Below are positions 1 through 5,371 of a stretch of 7,577 nucleotides of DNA, in pieces. How positions within the stretch are numbered: position 1 is the stretch's first letter; each line of letters begins with the position of its first letter. The notes below the pieces were generated by a model, which saw only the letters and a list, made by a program, of their open reading frames with translations, made no database searches and was not told where the DNA came from. This stretch comes from Chitinophagaceae bacterium (lineage in GTDB: Bacteria; Bacteroidota; Bacteroidia; Chitinophagales; Chitinophagaceae). Location of the stretch: assembly GCA_009996555.1 (NCBI GenBank), contig JAACZX010000502.1, positions 1 to 7,577 of the forward strand. Direction: 5' to 3'. The translations under genes were made by a program, and so were the position numbers.

Positions 1-199
1 CCCATACGTATTCACTCGAAAGCAAACCGCTTTTACCGCTTGCCGTATAAACCTTCCCATCAATTTTAAACCCAAGTGTATTTGCACCTGTTTGAGTTTC
101 GGGTGGTAATTGTGGCCCCGCATTTTGCTTTTTACAACTGCTGGCTGTAAGTAAAACAGTAAAAGAGAAAAGTAGTGTAAAAGAAAATAGTTGTTTCAT
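1..199 (-). CDS. Small lipoprotein, 5' part only (paralog 1 of 3)
   Basis: The gene begins at ATG 199-197 and runs off the left edge, so only about 66 codons are seen. The N-terminus is a lipoprotein signal: MKQLF, a hydrophobic stretch, then lipobox LTASSC with the lipidated Cys at residue 22, followed by KK. After it comes LPPETQTGANTLGFKIDGKVY, split here as LPPETQTGAN and TLGFKIDGKVY, which is clearly homologous to the LPPATQTG motif of the next two genes. The product should be exported and lipid-anchored in the envelope, periplasmic or surface-exposed. The function is unknown. The motif resembles uncharacterised Bacteroidota lipoproteins of the DUF6252 kind; that family name is from memory and tentative. 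The 120 bp before it (200-319) is AT-rich and contains no consensus promoter on this strand, so it may be read from upstream together with its paralogs. Confidence 0.8.
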   Translation of the reverse strand, partial: MKQLFSFTLLFSFTVLLTASSCKKQNAGPQLPPETQTGANTLGFKIDGKVYTASGKSGLLSSEYVW

Positions 200-319
200 A
201 TTTAAGATGTTTTAAAAAAAATTGTGGATGCTGCCTAATCGATCATGATGTTTTTACTTTTTGCTGCATGTTTTTTTTCATACTTGCTAGTTTTTAAATG
301 TGAAAAAGAGAATAAAATA

Positions 320-849
320 TTATTGGCCTATATCAAACCGGCCATTGGTAATACGTACTGTATCTGTACAACCTTGTTTATAAATAGTACAATTGAACTC
401 TCCAGATACAACTCCGTTTTGTAAATCATAACGGGTAATCTTTAACTCACCTTTACGGTATACACTGTCATTTACAGGAATATAGCAGTTGCTTATGTTG
501 GCAATTCCAAGAGTAGTTCTACCAATATGAATAAAAGGCAAACTAATATTTGAATAGAGTCCCGATGAGCCGAATGTAATTTGGGATTTTAGTGAGGTTT
601 CAAAATTGTATGTACGGATGTCTAATGAACTATCCGATGCATCAACAAACACTCTGTAATTGGAATGGTTGCCATCCCATCCACCAGGCAAATAAGCTTT
701 ACCATTTATCAGGCAACCAAATGTATTAGCCCCTGTTTGTGTGGCTGGTGGCAGTTTGTCAAGTTCTGATAGTTTGTTTTTTTGCAACTACTTGCTGTAA
801 GCAAAGCAGCAAATGAAAGAAGCAGAGAAATGGGAATAAGATGTTTCAT
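320..849 (-). pseudogene. Small lipoprotein with one-base frameshift (paralog 2 of 3)
   Basis: From ATG 849-847 the frame reads MKHLIPISLLLSFAALLTASSC, a complete lipoprotein signal with lipobox LTASSC (Cys22). An A7 run (777-783 on this strand) then puts translation out of frame, and it stops at TGA 711-709 after about 46 residues. The frame that continues to the stop at 320 encodes KNKLSELDKLPPATQTGANT and a long body ending in VRITNGRFDIGQ. This matches the intact paralog at 868-1410, which has A8 at the same place (TGC AAA AAA AAT AAA). One added A would restore a 176-residue lipoprotein. The body alone could be read from TTG 787 but would lack any signal peptide. The cause could be a real pseudogene, phase variation or slippage at the A run, or a homopolymer sequencing error. 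The body shows no other damage, which favours a recent event or an error. Confidence 0.8.
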
Positions 850-867
850 GTTACTGTTTATTTTGGT

Positions 868-1410
868 TTATAATTTGGCATCGAAGCGGCCATTTGTTAT
901 ATTAATAGGTTCACATCCTATTTTTTTTATGGTGAATTCAAATTTCCCGCATATTATTCCTTGTGCTAAATCAAACCGTGTGATACTAATAAACCCGGTG
1001 ATTTGGGCATCATTATCACTGGAAGATATTAAACGGCAAGCACCAAAAATTTTCGAATTCATAAATAATACACGGCCATTAGTTGCATTCTTATTATTAA
1101 GATCATAAGTACTTCTTGTTAAGATTGAATCACAAACAATCCCGATTGTCTCATTTCTATTTTGGGATGAATTTTGAAATTCAGCTGTTATTGCAAACTG
1201 CCCTCCAGGAGAATTGTCATAATAAAAACGCAGAGCGCTCGTAGAAAACCAGTCTTCCTTTGAAGGAATCCATGCCTTTCCATTTACAAGACAACCAAAC
1301 GTTTTGGACCCTGTTTGTGTAGCTGGCGGCAGTTTGTCAATTTCTGAAAGTTTATTTTTTTTGCACCCACTTGTTAACAGCACCGATAAGCAAAATATTA
1401 TTCTAATCAT
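868..1410 (-). CDS. Small lipoprotein of unknown function (paralog 3 of 3, intact)
   Basis: This 180-residue protein is the intact reference for the tandem family. Residues 1-16 form a short lipoprotein signal with lipobox LTSGC (lipidated Cys16), followed by KKNKLSEIDK and the family block LPPATQTGSKTFGCLVNGKA. The rest is predicted beta-rich with several Cys residues (for example in FGC, IVCD, GACR, IICG and IGC), and the C-terminus is INITNGRFDAKL. It should be exported by Sec, lipidated and placed in the envelope. The start at ATG 1410 lies 16 bp after the stop of the envelope-protein gene 1427-1993, so the two are probably cotranscribed. The next paralog starts only 18 bp downstream. Function is unknown; a resemblance to DUF6252-type proteins is recalled, not tested. 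Confidence 0.88.
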   Translation of the reverse strand: MIRIIFCLSVLLTSGCKKNKLSEIDKLPPATQTGSKTFGCLVNGKAWIPSKEDWFSTSALRFYYDNSPGGQFAITAEFQNSSQNRNETIGIVCDSILTRSTYDLNNKNATNGRVLFMNSKIFGACRLISSSDNDAQITGFISITRFDLAQGIICGKFEFTIKKIGCEPINITNGRFDAKL

Positions 1411-1426
1411 AGTTGTAAATATTAAT

Positions 1427-1993
1427 TTAAAAACAAATGCCGATTGAATAACCTACTGGTATATTCAGAAAGGGGTAATCTTCAAGGCTATTGAAAGCTT
1501 GAATATTGAAGAATAACCTGAACATTACTTTCTTTTTCTTTAAGGGTTGCACCCGATACCCAATAACCGGATAAACAAAGTATTTTTTTACTTCTTCTCC
1601 GTGTACATAGGTGCCGCCAATACCTGCTTCAAAAAAATGTTTCTTTTTTCCAATATTAATTGTAAGATGGTGCGGAACTGTTATGAAACCTGGGGGTTCT
1701 GGGAAAGTGCAGTCACCTGAAAAGCAAATCTGAAGTGGCTCGTTATAACCTAACCCAATTTTACCGGATATAAACAAATAGGGTTTTATAAATTTTAGTT
1801 GTTCATAGTTTAATGATATAAACGAAACGTCGCCTAAAAAATTAAAGTAAACACTTTTAACTTGCCTGTTTATAATCAAGCTGTCACTAAAGCTGTTTGA
1901 TTTTATTATACTGATAGGTGCTTTCATAGTCTTTTGTGCAACGGCAAATACTTGAAGCAGAAGAAATATCGCAATAAGCAGGTGGCGAATCAT
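1427..1993 (-). CDS. Small secreted, probably beta-barrel outer-membrane protein
   Basis: This 188-residue protein has a clear Sec signal peptide (MIRHLLIAIFLLLQVFAVAQ, cleavage near residues 19-20). The mature part alternates polar and hydrophobic or aromatic residues in short stretches, for example VKSVYFNFLGDVSF, KPYLFISGKIGLGY, KKHFFEAGIGGTYV, FVYPVIGYRV and VMFRLFFNIQAF. It ends in a terminal Phe (VGYSIGICF), the usual C-terminal residue of outer-membrane barrels. The size fits a small 8-stranded barrel. Two Cys in LQICFSGDCTF could form a disulfide. It is the first gene of a probable minus-strand operon with the downstream lipoproteins (16 bp gap). The 169 bp upstream has no perfect TAnnTTTG for this strand. 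I do not recognise the family, and the barrel call rests on pattern alone. Confidence 0.75.
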   Translation of the reverse strand: MIRHLLIAIFLLLQVFAVAQKTMKAPISIIKSNSFSDSLIINRQVKSVYFNFLGDVSFISLNYEQLKFIKPYLFISGKIGLGYNEPLQICFSGDCTFPEPPGFITVPHHLTINIGKKKHFFEAGIGGTYVHGEEVKKYFVYPVIGYRVQPLKKKKVMFRLFFNIQAFNSLEDYPFLNIPVGYSIGICF

Positions 1994-2082
1994 TCCGTTT
2001 ATTTATTGCAGTAAAGCTAATCGGCCAAGCAATTCAATTTTCATCAAATATTTTCGTATGAAGCAAATAATAGGTAGCATTT

Positions 2083-2097
2083 TATCGTTTAACGATA
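2083..2097. promoter_or_regulatory. Perfect 15-bp palindrome, possible operator
   Basis: TATCGTTTAACGATA has two 7-bp arms (2083-2089 and 2091-2097) around one central base. It lies in the 169-bp divergent spacer between the envelope-protein gene and the HTH regulator, 66 bp before the regulator start. The 8-mer TTTAACGA in its right half recurs at 2127-2134, 39 bp further on, as a possible second half-site. A dimeric regulator such as the adjacent HTH protein could bind here; this is inference. No consensus promoter is recognisable in the spacer on either strand. Confidence 0.4.
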
Positions 2098-2162
2098 CTT
2101 TCATTTAATTTCATCTTCATTTCTGCTTTAACGAAAAACGTCTCACTAACAATTATTTACTT

Positions 2163-3122
2163 ATGCAACAGGCGCAACATGATTTTCTGCAACAACTTTC
2201 TTCAAAGCTGCCGCCTGGTCAAAAGCTGGCCGATGCAGTTGGGGCGGTTATAGGTACCAGTAAAAGCGAGGCATATAAAAAAATGACTGGTAAAACATTA
2301 CTTACACTGCCGCAGGTTCAGGCACTTTGCGATCATTTCAATGTCAACTTCGCTATTCATGGCCAGCATAACAGGAGTAATAGCATTATCAGTTTTGCAC
2401 CATTTCATACGGGGAAGATTGGTGTTAAGGAGTATGTAAGTAGCCTTGAAAAATTCCTGCAGGACATTGCAGAATCAAATCAACGAAAGCTCACCTGTGC
2501 TACCGATGATATACCCCTCTTTCATCTTTTTCAGTATCCTGAGCTTACAGCTTTTAAATTGCATTTCTGGCAAATGCGTGTTATTGATAAAGCACCCTTT
2601 AAATTTAAAATGAACGATTGGGGGCCATCGATTTTAAAACCTGCTGCTCACATGCATGAACTGTATTTGCAAATTCCCAGCGTTGAAGTATGGACAAAAA
2701 CAAGTTTATTAAATACACTTGAGCAGATTCAGTATGCCGCTGAAGCAGGCATCATTACCGACAAAAAAATTGGGCGCTTAATCTGCGCACAACTAAGAGA
2801 TGCGTTGAGTAATATTGAAGTTTATGCTGTTAATCACAGCAAGCAAGGCAATAAAGAAGTATTGTTTGATTGGTATTTCTATGATATTATTGGTACAATT
2901 ACCTACCTCGCTGAAATGGATGGAAGGCTGGCCACTTATGTACGGTTTAATACATTCAATACCATACGTGAAGAAAACGGGCCACTGTGTACCGAAGTTA
3001 AACATTGGCTACAGAGTCTTATACAGGATGCAACAGGTTTCAGCGGCCAGGGAAGTGTTCACCGTAATAAATACTTAGCCCAGGCTTATGAGCAATGTGA
3101 TGCAATGGCCAGTTTGTTTTGA
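2163..3122 (+). CDS. HTH-type transcriptional regulator, BetR-like N-terminus
   Basis: The protein has 319 residues. Residues about 15-63 (KLADAVGAVIGTSKSEAYKK, then a TLPQVQALCDHFNVNF helix) look like a helix-turn-helix DNA-binding domain of the type seen in Bacteroidota proteins annotated as BetR-like or XRE-like. In these a short N-terminal HTH is followed by a long alpha-helical region of unknown role. Residues about 80-319 are mixed helical, rich in aromatic residues, with no signal peptide or membrane segment, so the protein should be cytosolic. ATG 2163 is the first in-frame start and immediately precedes the domain. It is divergent from the envelope-protein gene 1427-1993, and a palindrome lies in the shared spacer, so autoregulation or control of the lipoprotein cluster is possible but unproven. 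The BetR assignment is from memory of the family pattern. Confidence 0.8.
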   Translation: MQQAQHDFLQQLSSKLPPGQKLADAVGAVIGTSKSEAYKKMTGKTLLTLPQVQALCDHFNVNFAIHGQHNRSNSIISFAPFHTGKIGVKEYVSSLEKFLQDIAESNQRKLTCATDDIPLFHLFQYPELTAFKLHFWQMRVIDKAPFKFKMNDWGPSILKPAAHMHELYLQIPSVEVWTKTSLLNTLEQIQYAAEAGIITDKKIGRLICAQLRDALSNIEVYAVNHSKQGNKEVLFDWYFYDIIGTITYLAEMDGRLATYVRFNTFNTIREENGPLCTEVKHWLQSLIQDATGFSGQGSVHRNKYLAQAYEQCDAMASLF

Positions 3123-3135
3123 AAAATTTCTTGTT

Positions 3136-3169
3136 ATGCTTTTTCTGTCTTTTGTAGAAAGCTTAGCAT
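3136..3169. terminator. Weak imperfect hairpin between convergent genes
   Basis: ATGCT (3136-3140) can pair with AGCAT (3165-3169), and TTTCT (3142-3146) with AGAAA (3156-3160), around a T-rich loop; unpaired bases on both sides make the stem imperfect. It lies in the 53-bp gap between the HTH regulator stop and the end of the readthrough frame of the opposite gene. A possible bidirectional terminator, but the stem is AT-rich and the T tract is poor. Confidence 0.25.
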
Positions 3170-3175
3170 TGAATT

Positions 3176-3274
3176 TTACTTTTTATTAAGCATCTTTTCA
3201 AGCAACGCCACCTTCTCCCTTTCAGTTTGCAATAAGCGTTCATAAAGCTTTTTATTTTCTTCCAGTACCTCTAT
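3176..3274 (-). pseudogene. Detached coiled-coil tail of the XRE regulator, beyond the amber codon
   Basis: Directly after TAG 3277-3275 the same frame continues for 32 sense codons to TAA 3178-3176. It reads IEVLEENKKLYERLLQTERE and then KVALLEKMLNKK. Hydrophobic residues (mostly Leu and Ile) sit at heptad-like spacing among charged residues, as in a short parallel coiled coil, and the ELYERLL/LLEKxL-type wording is typical of the C-termini of such regulators. An intact ancestor would have had about 139 residues. Single-base ancestors of TAG include TTG (Leu) or CAG (Gln), either of which would fit the helix. There is no ATG near the beginning, so independent translation is unlikely. Confidence 0.7.
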
Positions 3275-3595
3275 CTATTTGTCAATTGGATTAAAAATGG
3301 GGTTGTTATTTATAAGTGAAATAGAGGCAACGTTATCATTGTTTGTAATTGTATTTCCAATAATATTATATGCAGCTTCTTCAGTAAAATTTTTAATCGC
3401 ATCAACTGGCACCTTCAAAGCTTTCGCCACGCCTTCTAAAATCGTAGATTCAATACTTTCCTTCCCCTCAAGTAATGAAATCTTCTTCTGGTTCCAGTCA
3501 TCACCTAACGCACTGGCAAGTGCTTCCTGCTTTATACCCAGCATTTCACGGAATCGTTTTACGTTTCGGCCTTCGTGTATTGTTTTTTCAGTCAT
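3275..3595 (-). CDS. Small XRE-family HTH regulator, ending at a premature-looking amber codon
   Basis: As written the product has 106 residues. Residues about 9-67 are an XRE/Cro-type helix-turn-helix: NVKRFREMLGIKQEALASAL, then WNQKKISLLEGKESI and ILEGVAKALKVPVDAIKNF. An Asn-rich linker follows (IIGNTITNNDNVASIS) and then NPIFNPIDK, where TAG 3277-3275 stops the frame. Small Bacteroidota regulators of this type usually continue from a similar NP-[IL]-[ED]-K segment into a short coiled coil. Here that tail is present in frame after the stop (see 3176-3274), so the gene is probably truncated by a point mutation. The HTH itself looks intact and could still bind DNA, perhaps with altered oligomerisation. 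ATG 3595 starts just before the domain. A -7-like box (TATCTTTG, 3642-3635) lies 39 bp upstream. Confidence 0.85.
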   Translation of the reverse strand: MTEKTIHEGRNVKRFREMLGIKQEALASALGDDWNQKKISLLEGKESIESTILEGVAKALKVPVDAIKNFTEEAAYNIIGNTITNNDNVASISLINNNPIFNPIDK

Positions 3596-3634
3596 TGTAG
3601 TCAGGTTAATGGTTACTGCGCTCTATGCTTTAAT

Positions 3635-3642
3635 CAAAGATA
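3635..3642 (-). promoter_or_regulatory. Possible -7 promoter box for the XRE gene
   Basis: On the minus strand this reads TATCTTTG, a full match to the Bacteroidota -7 consensus TAnnTTTG, 39 bp before the XRE start. No TTTG is found at the usual -33 distance, so the call is weak. Confidence 0.35.
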
Positions 3643-3822
3643 GCTTTCATAAAGATAAAAATACTTCATCGGTTTTTCTGATAACCAAACTAAAATACAC
3701 AACACAAAGGATAATTTATCCTTTTAAAAAATAGGTTAGAAAACAACAGCACTCTTACTTTAACGGGTATTCTTTTGTACACACCTGCGTTCAATAAATG
3801 TAAAACAGTTACACACACATCT

Positions 3823-4125
3823 ATGGCAACCTTCATTTTCAATTCCAACCAGATCAATTTTGGGAATAATTCAAATGGTCAATTTGCCAGGCCTGGCGAT
3901 ACTGGTAATCAGGATCTGGCATTTTATATTGGTTCATGCCTTCAGCGAATACCTCCCAAACAACTTTGCCGTTGCCTCCGGGAAAGTTTTCTCCTCCGCT
4001 GGGAAGAACTGCAAAGCTCCACACCGGATTTTTCAGAACTGGTTACTGAATTGACAATTTTATTGGCCCGGCTGGATGCTGAAGAAGACCGGATTGTAAG
4101 AAATGGTTCGTTATTTCAGGACTAA
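3823..4125 (+). CDS. Hypothetical protein, 100 residues
   Basis: I do not recognise this protein. Starting from ATG 3823 it reads MATFIFNSNQINFGNNSNGQ and has a polar, Asn/Gly-rich N-terminus (about 1-35). A predicted helical part follows (QDLAFYIGSCLQRIPPKQLC, then LRESFLLRWEELQSS and FSELVTELTILLARLDAEED). There is no signal peptide or membrane segment, so a small cytosolic protein is likely. The frame is open further upstream to a TTG at 3775, but the ATG gives the cleaner start. It is divergent from the XRE regulator, 227 bp away; pairing of a small orphan with a divergent regulator is suggestive but no more. Its reality is supported by length and helix-like composition, not by homology. 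Confidence 0.6.
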   Translation: MATFIFNSNQINFGNNSNGQFARPGDTGNQDLAFYIGSCLQRIPPKQLCRCLRESFLLRWEELQSSTPDFSELVTELTILLARLDAEEDRIVRNGSLFQD

Positions 4126-4262
4126 GGTTAAAGGCTCCATCCTTCGCTCATCCTTCGCTGCTAAAGGCAGGATACTCCCACTGTACTAGGTGGGTAAAGC
4201 GTATTAAAAGCGCTCGGAACGTATAAAAGCGCCGGGTGTATAGTACGTATGTAGCCTGCCTT
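4126..4262. repeat. Gene-free spacer with tandem and nested inverted repeats
   Basis: This stretch between two convergent genes holds several repeats. The 11-mer CATCCTTCGCT occurs twice in tandem (4138-4148, 4149-4159). An imperfect direct repeat GTATTAAAAGCGCTCGG / GTATAAAAGCGCCGGG lies at 4201-4217 and 4221-4236. Nested complementary segments are AAGGCAGG/CCTGCCTT (4164-4171 with 4255-4262), ATAC/GTAT (4172-4175 with 4247-4250) and GTACTA/TAGTAC (4183-4188 with 4241-4246). CCCAC/GTGGG (4177-4181 with 4190-4194) is an alternative local hairpin. No T tract follows, so it is not an obvious terminator. It may be a dispersed repeat or a structured element. The last two bases of the outer stem lie in the stop region of the following minus-strand gene. 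Confidence 0.5.
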
Positions 4263-5304
4263 ATCCGATCTTTACCCCTTTTGTATGCGTCCTGATCAGC
4301 ACCCGTTTCAAACTCCGGTCAATGATCTCGCCCATGCTTTTACAGCGTGCAAAAACAGGGTCATCGTAATGCAGCGCCAGCTCATGGCCAAGCTGCTGAA
4401 TTTTTTCGGGAGTAGAGATCTGGTCTTTTACCAAAACATCACGCAGGTCTTTTAACCGGTAACGTTCTTCCCGTATGCGCCGTGCAATCACCGCCCGTTC
4501 TTCCTGCTGGTATTGTTGTATCACTTCACGGTTCAGGTGTTTTTGTGCCATTTCCACAAACGCATAATTCTCTTTAAAAAACTGGGGGAGGTAAATATTC
4601 TTGCTGCCTTCATAGAACTGCTGGTCAAAATCAATAGCACGGATGAAGAATTTATAATCATCAAAATCGGGGGTAATGATGAATACAAAATTGTACGACC
4701 TCATATCGCCGAGCAAACGCAGGAAGCAACGTTCATTGAACTTTACAAACTCTTTGGCAATACGTTTTAAATTATATTCCGGCCGTCGTGGTACAAGTTT
4801 AATGAATTGATCGCCGGGTATGCCTGCAATATGTTCTTCAACCAATGTGCTGCCATCGCAGAGGTAGTGAATAGGATTAGGCGAAAGCAAGGTCTCCAGC
4901 TCCAGTCCATAAACACGTGATGCGTCGGCTGTTTTGATATAGAAATAATCGTACACATCATTATACTTGTTAACGATCTTGATGCGGTAGGGATGTGAGT
5001 TGCCGAACGTGCAATAATCAATGCGTTCAATATAGAGATGTCGCAACGCTTTCAGATCGCCGCCTGCTTTTAACTTGGCGTAGATCACTTTTAAATGATC
5101 ATGCACTCTTGCTACTTCTGATTGTGGGTAGATGACTGTTTCCCACAACGTGTCTTTCCCGAATTTGTCGAGCAGCGGAATTGCTTCTGCATAATATTTC
5201 AGATCATCATAAGAAACAGGAAACTTGAGCGATTGGTGATAAAGCCGCAGGTACTGTTGCAGCGGTTCGCTCACAGGGTAGAATATTTTTTTGCGGCTCA
5301 TCAT
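4261..5304 (-). CDS. Kinase-fold (APH/protein-kinase-like) protein of unknown substrate
   Basis: The protein has 347 residues and no signal peptide, so it should be cytosolic. Motifs in the order of the kinase/aminoglycoside-phosphotransferase fold are visible. FYIKTADAS (121-129) has a candidate beta3 Lys124. GLELETLL (133-140) has a candidate alphaC Glu. LVEEHIAGIPGDQF (154-167) resembles the hinge region. LLGDMRSYNFVF (197-208) matches the catalytic loop GDxxxxN, with Asp200 and Asn205 at the canonical +5 spacing. RAIDFDQQF (222-230) matches the metal-binding IDFD, with Asp225. An N-terminal part of about 100 residues and a charged helical C-terminus (about 250-347, including QQYQQEERAVIARRIREERY) are extra. 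ATP-dependent phosphorylation is inferred; I cannot name the substrate or family. There are two adjacent ATGs, 5304 and 5301. It lies 67 bp after the LTD-protein gene on the same strand, so cotranscription is possible. Confidence 0.8.
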   Translation of the reverse strand: MMSRKKIFYPVSEPLQQYLRLYHQSLKFPVSYDDLKYYAEAIPLLDKFGKDTLWETVIYPQSEVARVHDHLKVIYAKLKAGGDLKALRHLYIERIDYCTFGNSHPYRIKIVNKYNDVYDYFYIKTADASRVYGLELETLLSPNPIHYLCDGSTLVEEHIAGIPGDQFIKLVPRRPEYNLKRIAKEFVKFNERCFLRLLGDMRSYNFVFIITPDFDDYKFFIRAIDFDQQFYEGSKNIYLPQFFKENYAFVEMAQKHLNREVIQQYQQEERAVIARRIREERYRLKDLRDVLVKDQISTPEKIQQLGHELALHYDDPVFARCKSMGEIIDRSLKRVLIRTHTKGVKIG

Positions 5305-5371
5305 GATCAGAACAATTCAATACGCTGTAAAGTTAGGGCATATCATTTGAGCAGATGGTAAACCATACCTG

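Noticed and set aside
775..787. Programmed -1 ribosomal frameshift to express the middle lipoprotein
   Set aside because: In the zero frame the site reads C AAA AAA A, not a proper X XXY YYZ heptamer, and no stimulatory hairpin was seen; mutation, phase variation or sequencing error explains it more simply.
782..1108. 108-codon plus-strand open frame
   Set aside because: Antisense to the third lipoprotein gene, which has a paralog-supported frame.
3275..3277. TAG decoded as pyrrolysine or another special amino acid
   Set aside because: Pyrrolysine systems are not expected in this group, and an HTH regulator is not a known user; a nonsense mutation is simpler.
3279..3734. 151-codon plus-strand open frame
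   Set aside because: It is antisense to the XRE gene, whose HTH and in-frame tail are convincing, and the translation shows no domain-like pattern.
3775..3822. TTG start for the 100-residue orphan
   Set aside because: ATG 3823 is a better start, and the extra 16 residues (MYTPAFNKCKTVTHTS) look like translated leader.
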